The translations under genes were made by a program, and so were the position numbers. From positions 1 to 64,000 of the forward strand of contig CAMEJD010000001.1 of assembly GCA_945919375.1 (NCBI GenBank): a DNA stretch of 64,000 nt. The letters run 5' to 3'. Positions 39,544-48,812 of the stretch are shown here, piece by piece (position 1 is the stretch's first letter; every line of letters begins with the position of its first letter). Source of the DNA: an uncultured Clostridia bacterium. GTDB lineage: Bacteria; Bacillota; Clostridia; Christensenellales; UBA1242. The notes under the pieces are model-generated. The model did not search any database, was not told the origin of the DNA, and saw nothing but the letters and a program-made list of their open reading frames with translations.

Positions 39544-40380
39544 TTAAACGAGTTCGGCATTTAAACTTCGTTTGTAAAAAAATAGATATTGTTGAGCATA
39601 TCCCGACAAATCACCAAAGTAATTTACCAAATCTTTTGACATATTTTGTGGCGACTTTTTTGTTTTAAAAATATCAAAGTATACTTTTTCTATCCAAGTG
39701 TCAACGGGAAACGAATTGCTTCTATGATAACCAAAAAGCAAAATACAATCAGCAACTTTTGGACCCACTCCACAAAGTGAAAGTAACCATTTTTTCAAAG
39801 CATCCGTTCCCATACTTTCTGTGGCTCTTAAATCAACATCTTTTAACTGTTTAATTAGTTTTATAAGATAATTTGCCCTGTATCCACATCCAAAAGCCTT
39901 AAATTGTTCAAATGTTATTTTCCCCAATTGATTCATATTTGGAAAAGAGTAATATGTGCCATTATCTATGCCACATTCCCTAATTTTTGCCATTGTCTTT
40001 TTTATTCTTTCAATGTTATTGTTGGAAGATATAACAAATCCAATTATCACTTCCAAAAGATCTTGTTTTAGTATTCTTATTCCATAACCAAATCTTACTG
40101 CATTTTTCATATAATCATTTTTGGCAAGTTCATTCTTTATTTTTGTATAATCAGTTTGCATATCAAAAAAATTAACAAAATACAAAGGGTTACTTGTTTC
40201 TATTATATAATTTTTGTTTTTTAAATATATATGTGCCATTTGGTCTTTTGAATAAACGATATAATTACTTTGACCTAATTTTTTGTAAGTAAAGATTTGC
40301 CCACATTCAAGTATGTGTTCAATATTAAAATCATTTGTGTTTTTTACAACAATTTTGTCTTTTTCTACTTTGTAGTCCAT
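39544..40380 (-). CDS. ogg: 8-oxoguanine DNA glycosylase (OGG1-type)
   Basis: It removes oxidised guanine and, as a bifunctional enzyme, can nick the strand. 278 residues. The N-terminal OGG domain (ILECGQIFTYKKLG) is followed by the HhH-GPD core with LLSLCGVGPKVADCILLFGYHRSNSFPVDTW, containing the catalytic Lys (K in GVGPKVADC) and Asp (PVDTW). No Shine-Dalgarno is present: TATAAT ends 6 bases before the ATG, so a leaderless mRNA is predicted, with the -35 inside the pgk terminator. Confidence 0.92.
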   Translation of the reverse strand: MDYKVEKDKIVVKNTNDFNIEHILECGQIFTYKKLGQSNYIVYSKDQMAHIYLKNKNYIIETSNPLYFVNFFDMQTDYTKIKNELAKNDYMKNAVRFGYGIRILKQDLLEVIIGFVISSNNNIERIKKTMAKIRECGIDNGTYYSFPNMNQLGKITFEQFKAFGCGYRANYLIKLIKQLKDVDLRATESMGTDALKKWLLSLCGVGPKVADCILLFGYHRSNSFPVDTWIEKVYFDIFKTKKSPQNMSKDLVNYFGDLSGYAQQYLFFYKRSLNAELV

Positions 40381-40386
40381 ATTCGC

Positions 40387-40415
40387 ATTATATCAAAAAA
40401 AAGAGTTATAATCAA
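40387..40415 (-). promoter_or_regulatory. Promoter of the glycosylase gene, predicted leaderless
   Basis: TTGATT-N17-TATAAT-6 bases-ATG on the minus strand. The -35 is the 3' arm of the pgk terminator stem. Confidence 0.8.
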
Positions 40416-40437
40416 GTTTTGACTTTAACTATAACTC
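40403..40437 (-). terminator. pgk terminator
   Basis: A 13-bp stem beginning GAGTTATA (two G.U pairs) with a loop of about 9 bases and eight Ts on the minus strand. The T run forms part of the spacer of the next promoter. Confidence 0.8.
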
Positions 40438-40444
40438 AATATTA

Positions 40445-41626
40445 TTATTTATCTTGTATAACCTCAACTCCGGGAAGTTCTTCGCCCGCAATAAGTTTTA
40501 GGCTTGCTCCACCACCGGTTGAAATGTGATATATTTTTTTTGCCAAACCAAGTCTATTTAATGCAGAGATACTATCACCACCACCAACAATAGTTTTGCC
40601 TTTGTTGTTTGCAACTTGCTTTGCAATTTGCTTTGTCCCATTCATAAAGTTTGAGAATTCAAAAACTCCCATTGGGCCATTCCAAATTATTGTTTGGGCA
40701 GACTTTATTACTTTTGTGTATTGCTTTATGGTCGTTTTGCCAATGTCAAGCCCCATAAGTCCATTTGGAATATCTTGTGTTTTGACTGTTACTGCTTTTG
40801 CTGTTGGGCTAAAAATTGTTGCACAAACATGGTCAACAGGGAGCATAATTTCAACATTATTTTCTTCTGCTTCTTTTAAAATTGATTTTGCATCTTCTAG
40901 ACAATGCTCTTCATAAAGAGATGTTCCAATATTCACACCTTTTGCTTTTAAGAATGTGTAAGCCATTCCCCCACCTATAAGCACTTTGTCACATTTTTTG
41001 ATAAGATTATGGACAACCCCCAATTTGTCACTAACTTTTGCTCCACCAAGAATTGCAATAAAAGGACGATTTGGATTTTCAAGTGCTGATGCTATTGTGT
41101 TAATTTCCTTTCCCATTAAAAATCCAACTGCATTTGGCAATAACTTTGCAAGGCCATAGGTTGATGCATGCTTTCTATGTGCACAGCCAAAAGCATCGTC
41201 AACATAAATATCTGCGAGTTTTGAAAGTTTGTTAGCAAAAATTGGAGAATTTTCTTCTTCATCTTTGAAAAATCTAATATTTTCCAAAACAAGCACTTCA
41301 CCAAAATTCATATTATCTATCATTTCTTCAACTTTTTCACCTACTACACTTGGTGAAAAATAGATTTTACAATGCAAACATCTAATAAGATATTTTGCAA
41401 CATAAATCATACTTAGTTTTGGGACAACTTCGCCTTTTGGTCTGCCTAGGTGTGAGCAAATAATAACTTTTGCATTGTTTTTTAGTAAATAACTTATTGT
41501 TGGAAGTTCGCTTTCTATTCTTGTGGCATCCAAAACTTCGCCTGTGTCAGAAAGTGGAACATTAAAGTCTACTCTCAAAAACACCCTTTTACCATTTACA
41601 TCAATATCTTTAATGGTTCTTTTCAT
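40445..41626 (-). CDS. pgk: Phosphoglycerate kinase
   Basis: The glycolytic enzyme converting 1,3-bisphosphoglycerate and ADP to 3-phosphoglycerate and ATP. The N-terminal signature GKRVFLRVDFNVPL, CSHLGRPKGE, LGGAKVSDKLGVV and the C-terminal IVGGGDSISALNRLG and STGGGASLKLIAGEELPGV are clear. The start is set at the ATG at 41626, with AAAGGGG upstream; the track ORF starts 17 codons earlier with no site. About 393 residues, normal length. Confidence 0.98.
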   Translation of the reverse strand: MKRTIKDIDVNGKRVFLRVDFNVPLSDTGEVLDATRIESELPTISYLLKNNAKVIICSHLGRPKGEVVPKLSMIYVAKYLIRCLHCKIYFSPSVVGEKVEEMIDNMNFGEVLVLENIRFFKDEEENSPIFANKLSKLADIYVDDAFGCAHRKHASTYGLAKLLPNAVGFLMGKEINTIASALENPNRPFIAILGGAKVSDKLGVVHNLIKKCDKVLIGGGMAYTFLKAKGVNIGTSLYEEHCLEDAKSILKEAEENNVEIMLPVDHVCATIFSPTAKAVTVKTQDIPNGLMGLDIGKTTIKQYTKVIKSAQTIIWNGPMGVFEFSNFMNGTKQIAKQVANNKGKTIVGGGDSISALNRLGLAKKIYHISTGGGASLKLIAGEELPGVEVIQDK

Positions 41627-41687
41627 ATGCACCCCTTTTACTGATTTTATTGTAATATAAATGCAAAAATATAACAAGCAAATTCAG

Positions 41688-42608
41688 TTAGTTTTGTTTT
41701 TCAAATGCTTTTTTTATTATTTTAAGACTTTCGTCAAGAGAAATGGTGTTTGCAAGAACTTGCCTATAAGATGTTGAATCGTAAACATCTCTTATGTACC
41801 AAAGCAAGTGTTTTCGAAGAACTGTGCACAAATACTTTTCATCATAGTATTTTTTTAATGTGTTTATATGAGTTTCAACAATACTATATTTGTCAGGCAT
41901 TTCTTTGTGTTTTAGTAAACTAAATATCCAAGGTTGACCAAGTGCACCTCGACCAATCATAACACCATCAACACCGGTTTCTAGCATTTTTTTGTATGTA
42001 ACTTCATCCACAACATCACCATTCCCAATAACTGGGATGGAAACACTTTCTTTAACTTTTTTTATTGTTTCATAATCAACATAGAATTGTTCTCTTGTTC
42101 TTCCATGGATTGTAATTGCTTTTGCCCCACACTTTTCACACAATTTTGCAACCTGCACAGCAACATTGTCATTTTTTTTGAAACCTTTTCTAATTTTTAC
42201 CGTTATTGGTTTGTTTGTTGCATTTACACATTTTGTAACAATCTCTTCAATTTTATCTAAATGACAGAGCAATGCACTACCATCTCCGTTCTTTATAATT
42301 TTTGGTGCAGGGCAACCAAAGTTTATGTCAATTATATCAAATTGTTCAAGTTCTTTGCTTGCACAAACTTTTGCCATTTGGTCGGCATCGTGCCCAAAAA
42401 TTTGAACTACTTTTGGTTTTTCATCATCTTCTGTCCTAAGCAAATCAAGTGTATGCTCATTTTTAAAACGAATAGCATTGCAGTTTACCATTTCGATATA
42501 TGTTAAATCTGCCCCACACATTCGGCAGACCTTTCTAAATCCTATATCGCTTACCCCTGCCATTGGTGCAAGGAATAAATTTCCTACTTCTATATTCCCT
42601 ATTTTCAT
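41688..42608 (-). CDS. dusB: tRNA-dihydrouridine synthase (DusB-like)
   Basis: A FMN-dependent reductase making dihydrouridine in tRNA. LFLAPMAGVSDIGFR, DINFGCPAPKIIKNGDGSALL (catalytic Cys in GCP), ITIHGRTREQFY, VIGNGDV and GVMIGRGALGQPWIF are family motifs. The start is the ATG at 42608 (MKIGNIEV). The promoter TTGAAA-N17-TATAAT ends 6 bases before it, which makes the upstream GTG alternative (42623) impossible on that transcript and predicts a leaderless mRNA. Confidence 0.94.
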   Translation of the reverse strand: MKIGNIEVGNLFLAPMAGVSDIGFRKVCRMCGADLTYIEMVNCNAIRFKNEHTLDLLRTEDDEKPKVVQIFGHDADQMAKVCASKELEQFDIIDINFGCPAPKIIKNGDGSALLCHLDKIEEIVTKCVNATNKPITVKIRKGFKKNDNVAVQVAKLCEKCGAKAITIHGRTREQFYVDYETIKKVKESVSIPVIGNGDVVDEVTYKKMLETGVDGVMIGRGALGQPWIFSLLKHKEMPDKYSIVETHINTLKKYYDEKYLCTVLRKHLLWYIRDVYDSTSYRQVLANTISLDESLKIIKKAFEKQN

Positions 42609-42614
42609 ACCTTT

Positions 42615-42643
42615 ATTATACACAAAATCTTACATCTTTTCAA
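42615..42643 (-). promoter_or_regulatory. dusB promoter, predicted leaderless
   Basis: TTGAAA-N17-TATAAT-6 bases-ATG. The AAAGG next to the ATG is too close to act as a ribosome site. The -35 overlaps the end of the flippase gene. Confidence 0.85.
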
Positions 42644-44175
42644 TTTTTATTACCAAGTTTTACATTTTTTAATGTACTTTTTACTTCCTTAATTGAAATA
42701 ACCTTAAAAGCAAAACAAAGTGCAAAATAGGACAATACTCCAATAATCAAAAAAACGATAATTTTTAAAATTGGATTCATAATTATAAAATAGTTGCAAA
42801 AACCTACAATCAAATACATTGCGATTGAAGATAAAAAACAGAAAGATAATTTTCTTAATGAATTATTAAGAAATACATATTTTCTTGCATAGCAGATGCT
42901 AATTATAAGTGATATAAGATATCCAACATTTATTGCAATTGCCAAAGATATTATGTTTAGATTTGCAAACAATATGCCAACGATAAGAACTATTGTTTTT
43001 AAAACAATTCCAACTATTTCACTTACAAGTGACAACCTATACTTACCAAAACCATATAAGATATTGTTTACAATTTGCAAAAGTGTTTGCCAAATGATGC
43101 TTATACTCGCAATTTTAAGGTAGAATACTGCCACATTTTGAAATTGTTGTTCAATGCTTGGAAAAAATACTTTTATAACATTTTCAGCAAGTGCCATAAG
43201 ACCAAATGCACATGGAACAAAAATAAAAAACACAAAAAATAATATACCATTACAAGTTTTTGATATATCTTCGTTATTTGCAATTTTGTAACTAATGCTT
43301 GGCAAAATCGCGGTACAAATTGTGCCACAAAGAAGAACTGGAAAATTTACTATTGGAGCGACCATACCTGTTGCTATACCAAACAATGAAGTTGATATCT
43401 TATTTTCAAAAAAATTATTAAGCAAATTAACAACCAAAAAACTATCCAAAAAATTTGAAAATGGAATAACAATGTTAGTTGCAACAAGTGGCAATAATTT
43501 TGTACCAAAATCTTTTATATCATAAACCCCAATATTTATTTTTTGCGTTTGTTTTTTCCTTAAAAAAAAGATGAGCATAAAGCAAAAAGCGACTAACTCA
43601 CTAACAAAAACACCAAAAAATGCACCATAAACTGCATATATAATGCCATATTTTGTTAAAATGCTTGCAAAAACTAAACCAAAAACCAATTTTACACATT
43701 GTTCGATAATTCCCGATATTGCCGATGGCAACATATACTCATAACCAAAAAAATATCCCTTTATAACACTTGATATAGAACTAAAAATGATGCTTGAACC
43801 GATTATGATATACCCAAAATAAGCATCATCAATCCCCTGCAAATTGGCAAAAATCTTTGACATAAAAGTGATAATAATCGCAAAAAATACTCCTGACATT
43901 ATTGCAAACCAAAATGCACTTTTGATTAATTTTGATATTGCGTTATTTTCTTTTTTTGCTCGATAATATGACACTCTTTGTGCGACATAAATTGGTATTG
44001 CACCGGTTATAAAAACCAAAAATAAGGAATAAACATAATATATCATTTGATAAATTCCAATTCCATTCGTTCCCAATATGTTTGATAATGGAATTTTGTA
44101 TACTGCGCCAACAAATTTAGTGATAATCAAACAAACAAATAATATAATTGAATTTTTTATGTATTTTTCTTTCAT
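42640..44175 (-). CDS. MOP-superfamily lipid flippase (SpoVB/MurJ-like)
   Basis: A 511-residue membrane protein with about 14 helices, of the polysaccharide-transport/SpoVB group. The start FVGAVYKIPLSNILGTNGIGIYQMIYYVYSLF is the SpoVB/YtgP-type N-terminal signature, with the central segments GVVAPIVNFPVLLCGTIC-like (here GMVAPIVNFPVLLCGTI). Members translocate lipid-linked precursors such as lipid II, either in vegetative cells (MurJ-like) or in spore cortex synthesis (SpoVB). Which role applies cannot be decided. The start lacks an obvious ribosome site. It is divergent from the plus-strand gene at 44284. Confidence 0.88.
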   Translation of the reverse strand: MKEKYIKNSIILFVCLIITKFVGAVYKIPLSNILGTNGIGIYQMIYYVYSLFLVFITGAIPIYVAQRVSYYRAKKENNAISKLIKSAFWFAIMSGVFFAIIITFMSKIFANLQGIDDAYFGYIIIGSSIIFSSISSVIKGYFFGYEYMLPSAISGIIEQCVKLVFGLVFASILTKYGIIYAVYGAFFGVFVSELVAFCFMLIFFLRKKQTQKINIGVYDIKDFGTKLLPLVATNIVIPFSNFLDSFLVVNLLNNFFENKISTSLFGIATGMVAPIVNFPVLLCGTICTAILPSISYKIANNEDISKTCNGILFFVFFIFVPCAFGLMALAENVIKVFFPSIEQQFQNVAVFYLKIASISIIWQTLLQIVNNILYGFGKYRLSLVSEIVGIVLKTIVLIVGILFANLNIISLAIAINVGYLISLIISICYARKYVFLNNSLRKLSFCFLSSIAMYLIVGFCNYFIIMNPILKIIVFLIIGVLSYFALCFAFKVISIKEVKSTLKNVKLGNKN

Positions 44176-44283
44176 AAATTTAGTTTTTGGAGTTTGTTAC
44201 ATAATATACAAAAATGTTTGACAATTTGCTATTTACAAAAACAAATTTATGTGTTAGTATATAATAAATAGATAGGAGACATA

Positions 44284-44826
44284 ATGTCAGTTTTTAAGAA
44301 AAAAGAAAAATTACCAACATCACTTACAGATGAAATCCCAAGAACAAAAAAATATGATTATCAAGGTAAACTTTATGAAAGTGAAAAATATTTTATGATA
44401 TCGCAAAAAGATGCTGAAGCGTTTAATCAATTGGCAGGTGTTATATTGCACGATTATGCTCGTGAAGGCAAATTATCAAAACTTTCAAAATTTATTCGTG
44501 ATGACCAAGTTATTGACCCAACAACAAAATTATATTATAACAGAATGATAAATTTACTTGAAACAATAAAAGACAATGAAAGAGTAAGAAATAATTTATA
44601 TAAATTCCATTCACTTATGTTTGCAAGCAACTCACCTGCAAAGGTTCTTACAAATGACCTTTATAAAGACCATAATAAATGTGTAAACTATATTGAAATT
44701 ATTGATTGCATAATTAAGAATTCAAAAAATAAAGATTATGATTTTAAAAACTCTATCTTATATCAAAAATTGATTGCCTATGCAAAAGATGTTGACAATA
44801 AGTATGGTTCATACATTGAATATTAA
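44284..44826 (+). CDS. Conserved hypothetical protein
   Basis: A 180-residue soluble, mostly helical protein without signal peptide or membrane segment. It starts with a short basic-acidic tail (SVFKKKEKLPTSLTDEIPRTKKYDYQGKLYESEKYFM), followed by helices rich in Lys/Asp/Asn and ending KYGSYIEY. No family is recognised. It has a good GATAGGAGAC ribosome site, a TATAAT-like hexamer upstream and a strong terminator downstream, so it is a real single-gene unit. It is on the strand opposite to its neighbours. Confidence 0.75.
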   Translation: MSVFKKKEKLPTSLTDEIPRTKKYDYQGKLYESEKYFMISQKDAEAFNQLAGVILHDYAREGKLSKLSKFIRDDQVIDPTTKLYYNRMINLLETIKDNERVRNNLYKFHSLMFASNSPAKVLTNDLYKDHNKCVNYIEIIDCIIKNSKNKDYDFKNSILYQKLIAYAKDVDNKYGSYIEY

Positions 44827-44830
44827 AAAA

Positions 44831-44858
44831 AATACCAAAGTTTTGTAACTTTGGTATT
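44831..44858. terminator. Bidirectional terminator
   Basis: A perfect 12-bp stem AATACCAAAGTT/AACTTTGGTATT with a TTGT loop and T runs on both strands, between the convergent 44284 gene and dnaB. Confidence 0.92.
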
Positions 44859-44861
44859 TTT

Positions 44862-46343
44862 TTAATCTATATTTTTATCATCAAAAACATTTGTTAAATC
44901 ATTTATATCAAGACCACTCAAATCTTCGTCTGGTGGAAAATCTGGCACTTCCCCAAATGCATCATCACTAACAACTTTAACCTTGTCACCATAATCTTTT
45001 CTGTCAATTTTTTTATCTGGGTCAATAAATGTTGTGAGTTCACCTATCCAACGCATCTTTATATTTGCGAGTTCACCATTACGATGTTTTGCAACAACCA
45101 ATTCACAAATTCCCGGTTCGTTTGGATTAACAATGTCATTATATTTGTCTGGGTTGTCAATAAAGAGAACAATATCTGCATCCTGCTCAATTGCTCCACT
45201 TTCACGAAGGTCGGAAAGCATAGGTTTGTGGTCTTTTCTTTGCTCAATTGCACGAGAAAGTTGAGAAAGAAGTATAATTGGCACATTAAGTTCTTTTGCA
45301 GCAATTTTCAAAAATCTTGTGATTTGTGAAATTTCTTGTTGACGATTATCGTCTTTGCTTGTTTTCCCACTTGACATAAGTTGAAGATAGTCAATTACAA
45401 TAAGGTCAAGACCCTTTTCTCTTTTCAATCTTCTACATTTATCCAAAACATCCATTGGAGTTACAAGCGAACTATCACTAACATAAAGTCCACTTTCGGC
45501 AAGAGTTTTGTTCGCCATCCAAATATATTTCATTTCTTCGGTTGTTAAATTGCCTTTCTTTGCCTTGCTCATACTAACCTTTGCAACTTGACAAAGTGAA
45601 CGCATTGCAAGTTGTACTCTTGGCATTTCCAAAGAGAAAATTGCACAATTTTTGTGTTGATTTGTGGCAGCATTTATTGCGATATTCATTGCAAAAGATG
45701 TTTTACCAACACCCGGACGAGCAGCAAGCAAAATAAGGTCAGAGTTTTGAAGCCCGTTAGTAAGTTTATCAAATTCTGTAATTCCTGTTGAAATACCTTT
45801 GATTTGTCCACCATTTTTGGCAAGTTCATCAATTGATTTCATTGCTTCATTAAGAGCAATAGAGATATGCTCAAGTGTGCTTGTTTCTTCTTTTTGAGCA
45901 ATGTCATATACCATTTTTTCGGCAAACGCAATGGAGTCTTGAATCTCTCCACCTTCATATGCCTTTTCAATTATCTTTTGACCTGCAGAAATCAATGCTC
46001 TATTTAGACTATCTCTTTTTACAATGTCTATGTATGATTTAAAGTTTACAGCACTTGGAAGTGAAGATGCAAGAAGTGTAAGATAGTCAATTCCCCCAAC
46101 TTCATTTATCAAATTTTGTTTTTCAAGTTTGTCTACAACTGTAACAAAATCAATTGGTTGATTTGTTTCATACAAACTATACATAATTTCATAAATCTTT
46201 TTGTGTGCTTCACTATAAAAGTCTTGTGGCTTAATTTTTTCTGTTATGCTTGACACAACATTATTATCAATAAGCAAACAAGAGAGCAATGATTGCTCCG
46301 CTTCAATTGAATGTGGCATCATTTTTACTGGATTTGTTGCCAT
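44862..46343 (-). CDS. dnaB: Replicative DNA helicase DnaB
   Basis: A 493-residue hexameric 5'-3' helicase of the replisome (DnaC in Bacillus naming). The N-terminal primase-binding domain (IEAEQSLLSCLLIDNNVV) is followed by the RecA-like motor with the P-loop AARPGVGKTSFAMN, DLIVIDYLQLMS and LSQLSRAIEQRKDHKPMLSDLRESGAIEQDAD. An acidic tail ends DINDLTNVFDDKNID. An AGGAG site precedes the ATG. No intein is seen. Confidence 0.98.
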   Translation of the reverse strand: MATNPVKMMPHSIEAEQSLLSCLLIDNNVVSSITEKIKPQDFYSEAHKKIYEIMYSLYETNQPIDFVTVVDKLEKQNLINEVGGIDYLTLLASSLPSAVNFKSYIDIVKRDSLNRALISAGQKIIEKAYEGGEIQDSIAFAEKMVYDIAQKEETSTLEHISIALNEAMKSIDELAKNGGQIKGISTGITEFDKLTNGLQNSDLILLAARPGVGKTSFAMNIAINAATNQHKNCAIFSLEMPRVQLAMRSLCQVAKVSMSKAKKGNLTTEEMKYIWMANKTLAESGLYVSDSSLVTPMDVLDKCRRLKREKGLDLIVIDYLQLMSSGKTSKDDNRQQEISQITRFLKIAAKELNVPIILLSQLSRAIEQRKDHKPMLSDLRESGAIEQDADIVLFIDNPDKYNDIVNPNEPGICELVVAKHRNGELANIKMRWIGELTTFIDPDKKIDRKDYGDKVKVVSDDAFGEVPDFPPDEDLSGLDINDLTNVFDDKNID

Positions 46344-46355
46344 ATTTTTCTCCTT

Positions 46356-46637
46356 TTAATCTTTGAATGGGTCATATTTATCTTTGTTTTCAAGCAATTC
46401 TTTTTTCTTTTTATTTTTAGATATTTTATCAAAAATTAGGTAAACAATCAAACAAACAAAACCACTAAAAACAACATTCATAAACACAACAAGCCATTCT
46501 GGAAGTTTTAACACAACTCCAAATACATAGGTTGTGGCAATAATAACGGGAATCAAACACCCCATTATTATCCATACCCTTTTTATTGACTTTTTGTATT
46601 CCAAATCTGTTTTTGGTGGTTTTTGTTCATTACTCAT
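46356..46637 (-). CDS. Small two-helix membrane protein
   Basis: 93 residues with two hydrophobic segments (about 22-42, VWIIMGCLIPVIIATTYVFGV, and 48-68) between basic ends. Its start overlaps the end of typA by eight bases, and it sits 12 bases before dnaB, so it is probably co-transcribed with both. The ribosome site GAAGGTG is inside typA. No family is recognised; it could be an AtpZ/AtpI-like small protein, but the motif evidence is not sufficient. Confidence 0.7.
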   Translation of the reverse strand: MSNEQKPPKTDLEYKKSIKRVWIIMGCLIPVIIATTYVFGVVLKLPEWLVVFMNVVFSGFVCLIVYLIFDKISKNKKKKELLENKDKYDPFKD

Positions 46638-48477
46638 CTATTGTTTCACCTTCGCCTCTTAACATTTTTCCTCTTTCTCTTAGTCTCATATTATGGTCAA
46701 GGATCTTCTTTCTAATTCTTATACTCTTTGGAGTAACTTCCAAATATTCATCATCAGCCAAGAACTCCAAACAATCTTCCAAACTCATAACAATTGGGGT
46801 TTCAAGACGGAGTGCATCATCGGCAGCACTTGAACGACAGTTTGACAAGTGTTTTCTCTTGCAGACATTAACAACAAGGTCCTCGCCTTTTGGATTTCTT
46901 CCAACAACCATACCTGCATAAACAGGAACACCGGGTCCAATAAAGAGTTCGCCTCTTTCTTGTGCATTGAAAAGTCCATACACAATACTTTCACCAGCTT
47001 CAAAAGCAATAAGTGAACCATATTCTCTTCTTTCAATTTCGCCCTTGTATGGTTCATAGTCATGGAACACTGAACTCATTATACCTTCACCTTTTGTATC
47101 GGTCAAAAGTTCACTCTTAAAGCCAAAAAGTCCACGTTCTGGAATATAGAATTCCATTTTCATTCTTGATGCTTTTGGTGTCATATGGATAAGTTCACCC
47201 TTTCTTACACCCATTTTGTTCATAACTGTTCCAACACAATCTGCAGGCACATCCAAAGTTAAAATGTCAATTGGTTCACATTTTTTGCCATCAATTGTTT
47301 TAAATCTAACTCTTGGCATACTTACTTGAAATTCATATCCGTCACGACGCATATTTTCAATCAAAATGCTAAGGTGCATTTCGCCACGTCCACAAACTGT
47401 GAATGCATCACTTGTTTTTGTGTCGGAAACTCTTAATGACAAGTCTTTTACTGCTTCTTTGTATAATCTATCTCTTAGGTGTCTTGATGTTACAAACTTG
47501 CCTTCCTTCCCTGCAAATGGACTATCATTTACCATAAATGTCATTTCAACACTTGGTTCTGCAATTTGTACAAATTCTTCTGGTTCAACTTTTTCTGGTC
47601 CACAAATTGTATCTCCAATTTTTACATCTTCAAGTCCAGCGATACAAACTATATCACCCATAACAGCTTTGTCTGTTTGAACACGCTTTAACCCTTGATA
47701 TGTGAACAATTGAACAACTTTGCTTTTTACATTTTTTGATTTGTCAAAATAGTTGCAAACAACAACATTGTCGCCAACCTTAACTTGTCCATGAGTAATT
47801 TTACCAATAGCAAGTTTACCAACATAATCATTATGTTCAGCACTTGAAACAAGCATACTAAATGGTGCATCCATATCCCCTTCTGGTGCTGGAATATGAC
47901 TTAATATTGTTTCAAAAAGTGGAACAAAGTTTTCCCCCTCTTTTGTGTAATCAAGCGATGCCTTTCCTGTTCTTGCACTTGCAAAAACAAATGGGCTGTC
48001 AAGTTGCTCTTCATTTGCGTCAAGATCCATAAGTAGTTCCAAAACCTCATCAACAACTTCGGCAGGTCTTGCATCCGGTCTATCTATCTTGTTGATTACA
48101 ACAATGACCTTTAAATTTAGTGCAAGAGCATGCTCCAAAACAAATCTTGTTTGTGGCATTGGTCCTTCAAAAGCATCAACAACCAACAAAACACCATCAA
48201 CCATTTTTAATACTCTTTCAACTTCGCCACCAAAGTCTGCATGTCCCGGGGTATCTACAACATTGATTTTTACGCCCTTGTACTCACAACTTGCATTTTT
48301 TGACAAAATTGTAATGCCTCTTTCTCTTTCAATTGCATTACTATCCATTACTCTATCTTCAACAACTTGGTTATCTCTAAAGACATTGCCTTGTTTTAAC
48401 ATTTCGTTTACCAAACTTGTTTTACCATGGTCAACGTGGGCAATTATCGCAACATTTCTTACTTTTTCATTTTTCAT
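46630..48477 (-). CDS. typA: Translational GTPase TypA/BipA
   Basis: A ribosome-binding GTPase of the EF-G superfamily, involved in 50S assembly and stress adaptation. G1 AHVDHGKTSLV, G3 DTPGHADFGGEV and G4 NKIDRPDA are present, together with the TypA-specific GRGEMHLSILIENMRR and the C-terminal KRKHLSNCRSSAADDALRL. 615 residues is normal. AGGAAGG precedes the ATG. Confidence 0.98.
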   Translation of the reverse strand: MKNEKVRNVAIIAHVDHGKTSLVNEMLKQGNVFRDNQVVEDRVMDSNAIERERGITILSKNASCEYKGVKINVVDTPGHADFGGEVERVLKMVDGVLLVVDAFEGPMPQTRFVLEHALALNLKVIVVINKIDRPDARPAEVVDEVLELLMDLDANEEQLDSPFVFASARTGKASLDYTKEGENFVPLFETILSHIPAPEGDMDAPFSMLVSSAEHNDYVGKLAIGKITHGQVKVGDNVVVCNYFDKSKNVKSKVVQLFTYQGLKRVQTDKAVMGDIVCIAGLEDVKIGDTICGPEKVEPEEFVQIAEPSVEMTFMVNDSPFAGKEGKFVTSRHLRDRLYKEAVKDLSLRVSDTKTSDAFTVCGRGEMHLSILIENMRRDGYEFQVSMPRVRFKTIDGKKCEPIDILTLDVPADCVGTVMNKMGVRKGELIHMTPKASRMKMEFYIPERGLFGFKSELLTDTKGEGIMSSVFHDYEPYKGEIERREYGSLIAFEAGESIVYGLFNAQERGELFIGPGVPVYAGMVVGRNPKGEDLVVNVCKRKHLSNCRSSAADDALRLETPIVMSLEDCLEFLADDEYLEVTPKSIRIRKKILDHNMRLRERGKMLRGEGETIDE

Positions 48478-48649
48478 TTTTATCCTTCCTATGTATAAAT
48501 ACTAATTATATTCAATCTTGTGCAAATTGATTTAATATATTCAATACTATGTATAACGATTGATTATACCACACACCAAAATTATTTTCAATATTTTGAC
48601 AATAAAAAATGAAACATTTTATATATATATTCTAATACAATAAAATTAT

Positions 48650-48762
48650 AAGGAAGAGATTTCTCCAAAGTCCGTAAATGATGGGCAAGGTGGAAATGAC
48701 AAGATAAATATATATGTCATTTCAAGTGCATTTTTGAACTTGCTTACGAGAAATCTCAACCG
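48650..48762. repeat. Dispersed repeat B, copy 6 (inverted pair)
   Basis: GGAAGAGATTTCTCCAAAGTCC to GGAAATGACA, then TGTCATTTC to GAGAAATCTCAACC in the opposite orientation. The two units form a large imperfect palindrome. Confidence 0.7.
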
Positions 48763-48766
48763 ATAA

Positions 48767-48799
48767 AAAAAGAGCAACCAAAATTCCTAGTTGCTCTTT
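48767..48799 (-). terminator. Terminator of the DUF6273 surface gene
   Basis: AAAGAGCAAC/GTTGCTCTTT stem with an 11-base loop and seven Ts on the minus strand, just past the stop codon. Confidence 0.88.
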
Positions 48800-48812
48800 A
48801 TAATATTTTTCC

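Larger units (their letters stand above)
48478..48812. other. 335-base intergenic stretch upstream of typA
   Basis: It holds the typA promoter side, two inverted copies of repeat B and the terminator of the DUF6273 gene. No coding potential was seen. Confidence 0.6.

Noticed and set aside
40335-40529. Plus-strand ORF between the glycosylase gene and pgk
   Set aside because: It covers the pgk terminator and the glycosylase promoter and has no ribosome site.
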